Positions 52,767 through 64,000 of a DNA stretch of 64,000 bases are shown here, in pieces. Both the position numbers and the translations under genes were made by a program. Where the stretch lies: NCBI RefSeq assembly GCF_000835495.1, contig NW_015622542.1, forward strand, positions 310,001-374,000, in the 5' to 3' direction. The notes below the pieces were generated by a model. That model searched no databases, was not told the DNA's origin, and saw only the letters and a list, made by a program, of their open reading frames with translations. How positions within the stretch are numbered: the first letter of the stretch is position 1; every line of letters starts with the position of its first letter. This DNA is from Cladophialophora immunda. Taxonomy: Eukaryota; Ascomycota; Eurotiomycetes; Chaetothyriales; Herpotrichiellaceae.

Positions 52767-55700
52767 TTCTTGCAGGCTTTACCGGGGTTGATGGCTGCGT
52801 GGAAGGGGAAGGAAAGGAGAATGTTCAGCTCAACTTCTCTTTTTCTACTGTCTCTTTTCTCTTCCTTCTCGTTTTCCTTGGCTCGGCGCACGCTTTCCAA
52901 TTTGATGGATTGAGGAAGGTCTTTGGCCTGACGTTGGGATTGAAGACGGTAAAAGACGCCGAGGGAGGGGGTGCGAATTGTCGGTCTTTGCTCCGGCTTC
53001 TGCCACGACGAGGTGAGATTTCGTCTGACCGGCGCATTCTGCGGTCAGCACCATGTCAGACCGTCCCAGAGCCAATCTCATTGCGAGAGTCTCTCATAAT
53101 TGCGCGACAGAATTGCATCTTGTCAGACGACGGGACTTTGTCTTCGTCGGCCTCCGCTCAAATACCGACACATGAGACTCGCTTAAACCAGAACAAACAG
53201 CCCGGAAACTCTACCGATCATGCCACCTGCTGCAACACTTCTGAACGCTCTGGAATGGGCATTTCTGGAGAAGACTATCCAGAGATTCGAGACTGCTCAT
53301 GCATCAAGGGAATGCAGGTCTCACTCTAGGCGAGGTCCAGGATAGCGTAGAGCTCAATCACAGTGCGATATTACTGGCTCTGCTCAGTTCCCGCATCCTC
53401 ACCACCTACCATCAGGACTGTTCATTTTGAACCAGCAGCCATCAATTGTAACCTGCTCCTCTGCAGTCCATGCCGTCTCCAACCTTACCATGGGATACTA
53501 AGACATGGCACACGCTTTGACCTAGCGAGCACGAAGCATGGGCAGATGCATTTCTGGATATCAATATAGGCCTTGAAGTGAAGCGAGAGAACCAAAGGAC
53601 CGTCGGCTCTGCTCAACAGCCGTGAAAACACTTACGAACAAGGTCATGACCTATTTTCCACCTACTGACCTTCTCGATATCAAGAGAGCCTTTTGGGCAC
53701 ACACGCTTCAGCGACCATAAGTACCAAGACCCTGGAGATAGTGGTGGCGTTCCTGGCGAAGTCTTCCATCACCCAAGATTTGAGACCTCAAAGGTACAGC
53801 GACTGTGGCAAATTGCTTGGATAGAAAGGGTCAAATCTGCGGGGAGATATTCACACAGGATCTTGCGGTCGCCTTCAAAAGAGGTGAACAAGAGCCCTTT
53901 GGGCCAGTCCGAGATGAACGATCGCGCGATTTGGATTGTGAGCGACAGACCATGAGGCCACGACAGAAGGGAGCAGTTGACCTTGGTTTTCTATAGGTGA
54001 GTTGGACCTGGACGTTATTCGTGCACACTGACCGCTTCTTCTTGCTAGCAGGTGCTATACCAATCAAAGGTTGAACAGTACCTCATTCGACATTTCCCCG
54101 TCCACCTGACAATGAGCTCGAGAACATCCGGCAGATGTGGAGCAAACGAAGAAGCCGTCATAGTGGCAGTGCCAACTCCATGCTCTTGGTGATACAGTAC
54201 CATTGGCGAATTCTGCTCTTCGCGAGACTGAGACATTACGTCGATATGCCGACGCCTCGACATCTCGCAGTGGACATGACTGTAGGTCGTCATCTGTTGG
54301 TGCAAGATGTTATAATTTATGACACAGCAATAGCGGAGTGGACAGCCCACAGACAGCCTACAGAGTTCGACACACGGACAGCCAACCTCCAGCGGACGGG
54401 TGGTACATAGAGTCTTCACGCATCACTTTGAAACTGAGACTGACACGCTGACCACCATTTTGGGCTCAAAGCAAATGCCTCTGCTTGGGCACAGGAGATC
54501 AGGTCTGACCTGGTCTAGTTTATGTCAAACAGGATATCTTCGCAGGCTTAGCACGGCTTCTGCTCCATACCGCATTCCAATTTTGTGGGGTACCGGACAT
54601 CAAACACCAGAGATAACATCCTGAAGGTTTGGGCAGGGGCCGGTCTAGCTTTTCAGAGTGACAAGACCAACATGCCAGCAACTACCAACAGGACGTTGGA
54701 TGTGGATGGAAGTCTTCCGGAACAAATCAGGGTCACCTGTAGCTTGGTAGATGATCTTCATCTTCCCGGCCAAACCCGCAAATTGCAAAAGCTGACGATT
54801 TACAGGACCGCCGGGGCATCACCAAAATCGGGAGGCCATCCAAAATCCATTGAGAGTACTGTGTAGAGTGCATGTCAGGGATCGTGTTGCGTGTTCGCCA
54901 TCTCCGTACAGGAGCCCCTTGCCGTTGCATGATACCGTTGGAGATGGTGGAAGCCACCAGATGCTGCCGCGCGGGAGCATCCTCAATTCCTGAAGGTGAA
55001 GATCTTCCCACTTAAACTCATGAGATGTGGTCTGTTCTCATACGGAGGATCAATCAGAAGTGAGGCTCGGTGACCCTGGTGAAACATCGCGGATTGTTAG
55101 AGGGTGATCCTTTGACCGAAAAAGCAATCCGCCCCCGTGATGGATGACGTCGTTGTGCTCCGTCAGGCTTGTTGGCGTTTGCCCCCACAAGAATTCGTTA
55201 TGACGAACAATGTCTGGATCCTCGCTGCCTCAGACAACCTCAGCAAACAGGTCCATGTGATGCCATCAATTCCTACTGTTTTTCAATTGTGGTCGGCTAT
55301 GGCGTTGCGACCGACCGTCATTCTGTGACAAGCTCTTGAGGCGCCGAGGAAGAACCCTTTCATATATCTGGTCGATGCAGGGACTCGATGCCCCAGAGTC
55401 AAGCAGACCCTGCGTCAGAGGAAGCTCGTGTTGACAGAACGGCACACCCAGCGAGACAAGGGCTATCGTGCGTCGAGGGATTACGGGGCGCGAAAGATAT
55501 CCGGGTCGTTAGCGCTCGTTTCTCCCTTGTAACGATGTCGCTGTCCTTGTCCAAGCCATCCAACGCGCCCATTCTCCCTTTCTCTTAAGGACAGTATGAG
55601 CACTCGCAGAAGATCATTGGCGGACTGACACCACGTAAGTCCTTCGGGTAATTAGAATCGCGTCTCTACATTTGTTATAGTGTGCTTGTAGTCCATTCTT

Positions 55701-57688
55701 CAGGCGACGCTATAGGTCGTGTTCAGGCCAGGTCAGCGTAGCTGGGGCTTGAAAATATCCGAATCTCCAGCGGTTATTCAACCGGCGAGCGGACTAAGAA
55801 CGTCGATCTTTCTCGTATGTGTTGATATGCTACCATTCCGCAACTCCGACCCACTCGGTGAGTCGCCGGAAGTCTGGGATTCAGCACACGGTGAGGAGGT
55901 GGAAGAGGAAGATTCTTGGGAGGTCAACTCGAGATTGAGGATTGGTCGGGAAGGCCAGGGTTGGGGATAGCCATCAAGTCAATGCCCAAGAGGCTCTTTG
56001 GATTGACTGGGTGCGCTCCTCATCTGCCGCCTGTCGAAGGTTCCGTGACAGAGTTGACTGCGATAAGCCTGATGGCCTGCTTGGGAGTTGCAATGGAGTA
56101 AGTGAAACTTGGGCATCGGCATGATTGTCGACCGATGGCGACTTCGGTTGGGAGATATGATGTCGATCGAAAGGTGAGACTGAGTGATCAACGACGTCAA
56201 GCCGCAGGACATTTTGCACGCCGCCGCAGCAGCTAAGTGGCCCAGTTAAACCCCAGGGGGCATAGCGGCTCGTCCTTAACCACCTTGACATTCATTTAAG
56301 AGGCTCCCCCTTACACAAGCGGCTGCCTGGGCCCGCCTTCCGTCCCATTCCTCTTGGCCACTCTCCATCTTTTCGCTTGCCTTAGGCGGTGCGATTCCCG
56401 GCTATCCGTCGTCAATTTTCGTGGCTGCTGCCCCCAAGGGTCTCTCTTCTTTACCTGGAATGAATCCCGGCTTTGGGGCATCATCTGAGTGGTGGTGCCT
56501 GTGACCCCTACCCATTGCCCGCTGCCTTCTTTTCACCACGGTTGGTTTCTTTGGACAAACAGCCTTGCGCCATTTCATTTCCCACGCGCCAAAGGGTTGC
56601 CATCGTCCATCCATCATTATTTGCCTTCAATCGGGACGCTCTGCTCGCCACCACCTCGTGGCCGCCATCGCTTGCTCCCATCTCGACGCATGCCGTAACA
56701 TACCCCCTCCCCCAAACCCTCAGCAGCGATGGGTTCTTGATATAGAAAAAGGACACTCCTGCCACTAAGGAGTAGCGACTGAAACACGCAGCGATTCTGA
56801 TCCTCGCCCTCTTTCGTGAAACCCTCCCCCCGAACAAAAAGAAATCCAAGCAGCCAGCGTCTCATCCAATCCCAACCAGCCCACTCGAAGGCTAGCAATC
56901 TCTGACTCCCAGGAGGCAACGCTGTTGTTGATCAGCCCGCCCTGGTCCACCAAAGGCTCGAGTCAACGACGTAACTTGCCCAGCGATCCGTGGGACAACT
57001 TGCCCAGATCCACAAAACCACAAGCTCCTCACCACTCAGCCGCGTTGCTCGTAGGAGCAGATTCCTGTCTGGCTGAGGACTGACCGCAGCTCTGTACCCA
57101 GCTCGCCCACGACACTCAAACCCGCCGCTCAGGCCCTTCACGTTTGACTTTTCAGGTTCCGCTCTTGGGCAACAGGGAGCCCATTCTCCTCCCCAGCAGT
57201 TAACTTTGCCCTTTGACGATCACCTTATCCACCCTCCAACCATTCACGACAATCATCGTCCTCTCCAGTCTACCTTCCGCTTCGCTCACTTCGCTGACCC
57301 TGGTTGCGACCCGGTAACCCTGCCATCGTCCGTCCCTCTGCGGCAACCCGTGCCCTCCCTCCCTCCCAAGGGCCCAAATACTTCGTCAACCCACCCGTGC
57401 AGCCTCGGGGTGTGTGTCTGCTGCCCCAAACTCGTCTACACAGCCTTCCCCTTCCAGCCATACCACTGCATCTCTGGTTCATACCACCTGGGCGGGTGCT
57501 ACTGCTTTGGATGCTCAAAACACCTTAGGACAGGCGCTGGACCTAGGTCAGTGCGCTCGTCTTGAATTGCACACAAGGCCAATGCGTCATTCGGCAACTC
57601 CAGAACGTCGGTCAAGCAAGATTGGGAAAACAAGAAGCGGGACGAGTAGCAACTCGGCAACACATACTTCAAGACTGGCCGCCGCCAG
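52767..57688. other. Gene-poor stretch of 4.9 kb
   Basis: Several short open frames occur on both strands (for example 52799-53329, 54045-54419, 55719-55970), but none shows a domain, signal peptide with continuation, or splice chain. Sequence from about 56300 to 57680 is strongly pyrimidine-rich and is probably the promoter and long 5' leader of the SCOC-like gene, possibly with a leader intron ending at CGCCGCCAG just before the ATG. Confidence 0.4.
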
Positions 57689-58309
57689 ATGCAAGGTTCC
57701 CCATCATCATCGTCCAAGGCTACGGCACCGTTCCCTTACCCAGTCTCTATGACTGGGCACGAACCATCAGATATAGCACACCGCCCATCTGTATCTCCTC
57801 CGATATCGAGTGGTTCCTCATCTTCCTCCGAGTCGGACTTCCCGCAATCCACCTCACCTCGGCCAGTCTCGCGAAGGACGCGGATGGAAAGACCTCGACT
57901 GGGAGACAGACAGAGATCCAACACCATCATTGTACCAAAAGGTCGAGACGTCGTGCAGCGAGAGAGGCCCCAGTACCCCCCGGACGACGCCAGAGCAATG
58001 AGTCCACGACGCAACAGTGAGGACATTGAGCGCATAGAGCGTGGGCTCCGCGAAACTCTGAAAGAGTAGGACACAAAGCTCTCATATCGTGTTTCACGTA
58101 CTAACTAAGATTACAGGCAAGCGCGAAACCTGCAATCTTCGCTCGCCGCTCTGGCCGAAAAGATCGATGAGGTCAAGAACGACCACGACAAGCTCGAGAC
58201 TGAGAACCGCTTCCTGCAAGATTACATTGGTGGCTTGACGAGAACCATGTCGAGAGACAATCTCGGCCGAAGTGCAAGCACCAGCAGCAAGAAGAAGGGC
58301 AAACGATGA
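57689..58309 (+). CDS. SCOC-like short coiled-coil protein (189 aa)
   Basis: Exons 57689-58065 and 58117-58309 are joined over a 51-bp intron (weak donor GTAGGA, strong CTAAC branch, TTACAG acceptor). The first 125 residues are Ser/Pro/Arg-rich and look disordered (SSGSSSSSESDFP, SPRPVSRRTR). The second exon gives a coiled coil of about 45 residues ending in KLETENRFLQDYIGGLTRTM, matching the SENQVLGQYIENLM-type end of the short coiled-coil (SCOC/UNC-69) family, then a Lys-rich tail. In animals SCOC binds ARL1 at the Golgi and affects autophagy and axonal traffic; the fungal role is not established. The ATG is the first in frame after the long leader. Confidence 0.72.
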
Positions 58310-61300
58310 ACAACGACCGTTACGACACCCATATCTGTTTTTTTTTTCCCTTGACCTTGTTGGCCAACGAAGCATGTCTGATCTTTTCCATCGCAAGCAT
58401 GGCAATCGGATGAAAGAAAAAGAAACGGAAGAATCACTCGGTCTCAACCTTCTCAGTACATGCAAGAGATGCGGAGAGACTTGTGGGTGGACGGGTTCTG
58501 GTTTTGTCAGTCACTCCACATGTCCTTTTATGATACCCACGCCCATTTTACCAAGCTGGTCAAGTTCCAGACGCAAGAAGAGTAGAATTGATTATCGTCA
58601 CCATCACCACCATCATCATTATCAACAGCAGCAGCAGGGGAGCAGGAACAAATCTCCACATCCCTCTTGATCATTAGCAGCAGGTGCCTTCGCCATTCTT
58701 GTACAACAACTTCTACTGGCTAGGCTCTACGGCGTTCATTGGCGCAAGGCTTTGGAGTTCACTCGTTTATCCTACCGATGCTGGTAGGAATTGTGCAGGT
58801 AATTGGACCGGATAAATCTGGGTGATTCAGTCACTCAGCATTGTCATAGCCTTTTCAGACAGCAAAAAGGTGAATGGACAGGACGTTGGCGGCATGATGC
58901 TACATCTGGTCGAGGCAGAGGTTGCCCTTCAGCCATGGCGTTGGCATATTTCGAGTGCAGAATGGATCAATTGCACTATCTTCTACTTTTGTCTCTATCT
59001 CGACCATCTCTGGCTTTGCATTCAGCGATTTAGTGACTTGATTCCTGCTCGTGATTCTTGAAGCTTCGAACGCCGCATATCGCCATGATGGATGCACTCA
59101 ACGTTAGCATCTCCATCTTTCCAACAAGTCTATAAGGAGTTTGCATCAGAGGAGGCGCTCGATCTTTTTCTGTCCCATTTCAATTTCCCATCCATACCAA
59201 CTTCACCATATGACTGCTCTTGTCGTTCCAGTCCCATCCCCTCCCATCCCCCTTCTTTGTAAAATGAGATCCTATACCGCTCTATGCTATTTTCCATTCT
59301 GGAAGACACGAACTTGCATGGCCACTGCGACCTGCGGCTCTATGTTCATAGTCTTCGCTCTTACTCTGAGGTCAAGACTCCACTCCCTTTACCTCCATCG
59401 CTGTGAATAATGGCTCACAATTTGTACAGTTCGACCTTTCACTCCGCGTCATTTACTATCGGTTTCGCTCAGCCAACGTCGCCTAGTCAAGAGTTTGGAG
59501 GTAGGATCCGCACTGCAGAGTCGGCCTTGGTGCGTGCTTAGGAGGCTGTATCCTCCCTCGATCTCCGTGACTCCTCTTTTCAGCATGACATCTCCGGATC
59601 GTTGCCTCGACGGCAAGTGGAAAATGGAATCCGGTTGTCGTCCTTGCACACTCACGCAGACGATAGTGCCCACACGGTCCGAGCTCTGTACATCTCAGAG
59701 TGTTGTGTGTCTTTCACGGCGGGGGCATCAGATGGAAGACCCCTGGTGTGTCTCTATGTCGCTGAAAATGGTAGTCCCATGCGCCTGGATCGGCCTCGAA
59801 AGGTCGAGGTCTGCGCAGGTTGGCCAGATCGAGTCGGTGCACCGTGCATGGAGACCAGGAACCCTGGACTCTGGGCCATCCAAGTCTTTCTTCGTTCGAC
59901 CACGCCAAGGGAACAACCGAGTGTCGGTAATGCTTTGGAACCCTCCTCTGGGAGCGCTCGATGGTCTGTGTTCCTCTCCGTCGACCCGGACACGGGCACG
60001 TGCGAAGCGAGACACATTCTTGGGCTTCTTTGCGAGTCAGGAATGGGTCGGCGGCCGCAATCAAGTGGCTCGGCGACCTTGTCAAAGTGCTCTGCTATGG
60101 GATCGAGGGGGCGAGTTACCTATTTCATCTGTCCTGATCATTCATTTGTTCATTCTTCTCGCCATTCCCCATATGTCATTCCTGAAGCCACATTTTGTAT
60201 CCAGTGAAAGAAGTGACAGGCCGAGCCAACCGTCAGGAAGAGCCGAATAGTCTGATACAGAATCCACGACCCAGCCAGCGGAGTCAAAGAGGCCTCGATC
60301 AACGATGTGGCTGCTTTGGCAAAACCTTTGGAGCAGTGTAGGTGAAGGGCAGATGTCGCTATTTATAGAGGCAGACGAAAACCCACTGTCCATGAAGGCC
60401 ACGCTCAATCCATGAGCAACAATATCTTACTTTGCCATGAACAAGCGCCGGTCTGGCACCATATCACTCATAATCTCTCAATTCGACTGACGAATGGGTG
60501 ATCCCAAGTTTTGCCAGTCGGGACACAGCCCTCGAAGACTTCTTATGATAAGGGTTCTCGAAGGAGGTGACTTGTTGATAGCGATAATCTTCGAGCTTGA
60601 GACTGAGAGATATTAGCACGAGATCATTTATGTACGGAGGTGAACCTTTCTCCTCCCTCAAACCTGATTATAGCACGGGCTGAAACATCCGCAACGCTGG
60701 GAAGAGCATCGGCCCCATCGTCGACAACGTTGCTATCACAGTCGTTGCGCTGAGAGACGTCGCCTCGAGAGTCAAAACGATATATTTCAGTTGAATGGAA
60801 CCTTCAAGGTTTTGACATTTTTCTGTTCGAGGGACCTCCCCAGCTTACGGCCGTGTCTTGCTTGCTTGCTGACAGCAGTATAGTTGATGGGCATCCACTT
60901 CAAAGGTGGTGTAAGTTGGATAAGAAGAATATGGCAACCCCCTTTGTGCCTGATAACAGACCCCTGAACACTTCCACCCTCTTCGTACAGGGAGGGTCTA
61001 AGCAATCGAGTCGCAGGACGCTCCAAGAAAGTTAGCAGAGAGCGAGCTCCATAAGAATCATGGGCAAACGCAAAATACGATGCAGAAACACGAGTCCCGC
61101 TGATTCTAAAATAAAGCGCTGGTTGCCATCATCAGCTTTTGGCCTTTCACAGCCAAAATTCGTCCCCCACATCCGCCCGATTTTGGGGTTTCGCTTCGAG
61201 AGACTCGCTTTATCTTTCAACCACCTGCTACAGGACCATCTCTGTACAAGGAACCCGCCATCCGGCCCCTCAGAAAAACGCACTTCCGGCCCTATTGCTG

Positions 61301-61967
61301 CATCGCGCTCGCTAAAGGCACCTCAGAGCAAGACATGACTCGAAACGACTCGCCCCGTGGTCTCAATGGCGGCACCGTGGAGACGGGAGAAGCGACTTTT
61401 GAAGCGGGACGCGTATGTTGAGTGGAACATGTGTGAGACCTCGACCAAATATTCCCTTTCTGGGATATCTGCTAACAGCGCGATAGCCTTTGTCAAGCCT
61501 TGGGCGTGCTGTCCATTTGCGAGCGCCGACTCCACCGTCCAAACCTGAAGGTTGACTCGTAAGAGACCAACCGAATCGAGTTAATACTGGGAAACCGCCT
61601 ATTACACACCCTCCTCGATCAATTCCGCCCTCTGCCCATAGTGTGGACAGTTGATCTACATCGACAACACGTGGAACGTCGGTCGACACGCCGTGATGGT
61701 GAGGCTGAGGATGGCTGGTATACAGCCAGAGGACATGCGGCCTAGGGCACACCGCATGCCCTGGAAGGAATCGAGCCTCGAGGGACGATGCAGGTTGCTA
61801 TCATCTGACAGTATAAGAAAGACTTCGTTGTTCCGGCGGAAGTCACAGCAGGGGGCTTTCTATCCTCATATTTGGCGCGCAACCACCACGTACTCGTCCG
61901 CCCTTACATCCAGTCAGCCTCGCGCTCAAGCCTCGGCGTCGTCAGGGGTGTCGAATCAGTGTTTTCC
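58310..61967. other. Spacer of 3.7 kb
   Basis: The longest plus-strand frames (59495-60250 and 59602-60207) overlap each other, begin with TTG and have no domain, so I do not call a gene. CAC/CAT and CAG microsatellite-like runs occur near 58600-58640 in the 3' flank of the SCOC-like gene. Confidence 0.4.
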
Positions 61968-63596
61968 ATGGCTCCCCCAAAACTGGCTCGAATTGGAGGC
62001 AGCAAAGTTCGCAGCGGTTGTGTTACATGCAAGTATGTCAATACATCTAGCTCTCTACATCGAGGACGAAAGTTAACGTCGAAAAGGGCCCGTCATATAA
62101 AATGCGACGAGCAGAGGCCCAGCTGCCAGAGATGTATACGAAGCAAAAGAGAATGCAAGGGCTATGTCGATCCAGTCAAGAGCACAAAGCCGAATAGAAA
62201 GGGCCAGGCCTTCGTTGTCTATGTGCCAGACCCTCTCTACATGATGACTTCTCTTCCAGACATGGATTGGAGAGAGAAGCGGTCTTTCAACTTCTTTCGG
62301 AATCGAACAGCTGGCGAGTTAGCTGGATATTTTCGTCCCGAGCTGTGGTCTCGGTTCATACTGACCACGGCGCATCATGAGGATGCTATCAAGCACGCGG
62401 TGATATCCATCGGCGGCCTACACGAACTTTTCCTGTGTCCTGCGCCATCCACAGATCCCTCTCTGCTTGCATTTGCCATGCAGCACTACGGCAGAGCCAT
62501 GCACCATGTGGTTAAGCTCGATACAAGCAGATCACCTCGAGCGGTTGACGTTGCGTTGACTGTGTCAGTCCTCTTTGCCTGCATTGAGATTCTTCGAAAA
62601 CACTTTGCCTCTTCACTGAGTCACATATACTCTGGCATGAGGATCCTAGCGGAACTGGCTCGTCGCTCTGAAGACACCCCAGAACACTACCTGCCGAGAC
62701 ATCTGCTAGTCCAGATGTACCTGAGGCTAGACACTCAGGTCATGGAATTTGGGAAGGACGGGTTCCAAGCGCCTCCTGCCTTTGCGATAACCTCAGTCGA
62801 TCCTGTCCCCGCCACTTTCAGTGATGCGGATGAAGCTCGGTCATCCTTCGAAATGTGTCGCTACCAGGTATTGCACTTTGCGCGCGATGTCCAGGCTACG
62901 AGAAGGAATTGTGGTACGCCTCGCCCATATCCTAAGGACCTCGATGGAAGGCATCAAGTGCTTCGACAGCACTTTAACGAGTGGGAAATAGCTTTTCGAC
63001 GCTTGTTGCAGAGAAAACGCAGCCACGACCTTGCGGCATTGATTCTCAAAGCTTCGAGCGTTGCTCTTGATATCATTCTAAGCTCATGCCTTGAACGCAA
63101 TGAGATGATCTTCGATCTACTTACAGACAAATTTCAGGAGTTGGTCCTCGTTGCAGAGGAGATAGTGCAAAGGATGCTACAAGATTCCAGACCGAAAAGA
63201 TCATCTAAACATCTGGAAACCACTTGGAAAGATGGCACTCACGACGCTTCTCCCTCAACTCCAGATCATCATACGGAGCCTGTCATTTCCATGAACCTCG
63301 GAATCGTCTCGCATCTCTATATGGCAGCAACGAGATCCCGGGACCCAGATATTCGCCAGAGGTCTTTATGTTTGCTGAAGACTATCAAAAGACGGGAAGG
63401 GATTTGTGACAGTGACATGTTGGCAGCGTTTGCGGAAAAGCTAGTTATGGAAGAAGAACACGAAGCTCTAAGACGAATGCAAGGTGTGTACAGCAACGAT
63501 AGAAGACAGATCAAGCTTCCTTCGTCGACGCAAATTCCAGAGCTGGTCAGAATTCAAGTTTTACAGCACCGACCGCGAGATCTTGACGCCATGTGA
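61968..63596 (+). CDS. Zn2Cys6 transcription factor (524 aa)
   Basis: Exon 1 (61968-62032) and exon 2 (62087-63596) are joined over a 54-bp intron (GTATGT donor, GTTAAC branch, AAAAG acceptor) that interrupts the zinc cluster. After splicing the cysteines fall at 18, 21, 28, 35, 38 and 45 with the classical C-x2-C-x6-C spacing (CVTCKARHIKC). Because the intron is a multiple of three and open, the unspliced frame would insert 18 residues and break the finger. The rest (about residues 100-500) is helical, as in the fungal transcription-factor domain of regulators often found near metabolic clusters (RRGLH-type ISIGGLHELF, and AMQHYGRAMHHV). I chose ATG 61968 (TTCCATGGC). Targets are unknown; it is 13 kb from the enzyme cluster. 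Confidence 0.9.
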   Translation: MAPPKLARIGGSKVRSGCVTCKYVNTSSSLHRGRKLTSKRARHIKCDEQRPSCQRCIRSKRECKGYVDPVKSTKPNRKGQAFVVYVPDPLYMMTSLPDMDWREKRSFNFFRNRTAGELAGYFRPELWSRFILTTAHHEDAIKHAVISIGGLHELFLCPAPSTDPSLLAFAMQHYGRAMHHVVKLDTSRSPRAVDVALTVSVLFACIEILRKHFASSLSHIYSGMRILAELARRSEDTPEHYLPRHLLVQMYLRLDTQVMEFGKDGFQAPPAFAITSVDPVPATFSDADEARSSFEMCRYQVLHFARDVQATRRNCGTPRPYPKDLDGRHQVLRQHFNEWEIAFRRLLQRKRSHDLAALILKASSVALDIILSSCLERNEMIFDLLTDKFQELVLVAEEIVQRMLQDSRPKRSSKHLETTWKDGTHDASPSTPDHHTEPVISMNLGIVSHLYMAATRSRDPDIRQRSLCLLKTIKRREGICDSDMLAAFAEKLVMEEEHEALRRMQGVYSNDRRQIKLPSSTQIPELVRIQVLQHRPRDLDAM

Positions 63597-63881
63597 CTAC
63601 AAAACCAGCCTTTGGAGCGATTTCGATCACAAACCCAAACAAGCTGCTGGTTGCTCACGGATGATTGGTTAACTCGGAAGTTCACCGACGTTGGAGACAC
63701 AACTACTTATCTCTTTACGTTGGGCCCTCCACTGTGAAGTAAGTCGGAAGGATAAATTTCAACTGCGTTTGTCACCCTACGAGACTCGTCTATGGAAATC
63801 ATGAAGTCTGTCAACCAATGGTCTGCTGACCCTCGACTCTCTCAGTAGCAGATGTGACTATCAGTTCCCAGGTGCAGGTGC

Positions 63882-64000
63882 TCACACAACCTTTGTCTCA
63901 GCTGTCTTCTCCCTGACCTCGGAGACCTTCTCGTCACTGCTGTGATCGATTCCTTGGAGTGCACTAAGGCGACGATTGAGACCGATCTCAGCGTTGATCT
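63882..64000 (-). CDS. C-terminal 38 codons of an unidentified gene (truncated by window edge)
   Basis: The minus strand is open from the window edge to a TGA at 63884-63882. It encodes a charged, helical tail with the block NAEIGLNRRLSALQGIDHSS and ends ETKVV. The sequence has the look of a real cytoplasmic C-terminus, with no stop in this frame and good codon balance, but 38 residues are too few to name a family. It converges on the Zn2Cys6 gene, whose stop codon is 285 bases away. Confidence 0.45.
   Translation of the reverse strand, partial: INAEIGLNRRLSALQGIDHSSDEKVSEVREKTAETKVV

Noticed and set aside
59495..60250. Two overlapping plus-strand frames of 201 and 251 codons
   Set aside because: Both start with TTG, overlap in different frames, show no domain and no splice support; treated as chance ORFs.

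Overview
The window is nuclear DNA of a filamentous ascomycete (Pezizomycotina). The evidence is mostly short introns (about 47-113 bp, a few longer) with GT..AG ends and CTAAC/CTGAC-type branch sites, pyrimidine-rich 5' leaders, and fungus-typical families: Zn2Cys6 regulators, a Clr5-domain protein, a Dal5/TNA1-type MFS permease, an F-box-like 'LPLEIRLEIY' protein and a GH105 enzyme. The order or genus cannot be fixed from the sequence alone. I see no rRNA, tRNA or CRISPR array.

Layout. 0-9 kb: the tail of an MFS permease, a mitochondrial Bax-inhibitor-1/GHITM-type protein, a tiny membrane protein, then on the minus strand an acetylpolyamine-amidohydrolase-like deacetylase and a Clr5-domain protein, followed by a 119-residue membrane protein. 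9-16 kb: the Holliday-junction nuclease scaffold SLX4 and a 983-residue Zn2Cys6 regulator. 16-26 kb: mostly gene-poor, with a very small cysteine-rich (metallothionein-like) gene behind a TATA box, a Yap-type bZIP and a doubtful orphan ORF. 26-39 kb: an acyl-CoA/4-coumarate-CoA ligase-like enzyme ending in SKL, a six-exon Myb/SANT protein whose first exon is 5 nt, an F-box-like protein and a single-pass membrane protein, separated by long low-complexity spacers.

39.6-48.7 kb is the densest part and looks like a catabolic or small-metabolite cluster: an MFS anion/sugar-acid-type permease divergent from a GH105 unsaturated-uronyl hydrolase, then a cytochrome P450 with a GC-AG intron, a convergent short-chain dehydrogenase, and a divergent hormone-sensitive-lipase-like hydrolase ending in SKL. 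A secreted eight-cysteine protein and a glyoxalase-fold (VOC) protein follow at 49-53 kb, with a 264-bp MITE-like element (28-bp terminal inverted repeats, 4-bp target duplication) between them. 53-64 kb holds a SCOC-like coiled-coil protein, a second Zn2Cys6 regulator and the last 38 codons of a further gene on the minus strand, separated by spacers where I recognise nothing.

Exon structures were built by hand from splice signals, reading phase and family motifs. Several genes (MFS permease, Myb protein, P450, VOC protein, second Zn2Cys6 regulator, Clr5 protein) only make sense after splicing. Functional links inside the 39-49 kb cluster are inferred from proximity and divergent promoters.
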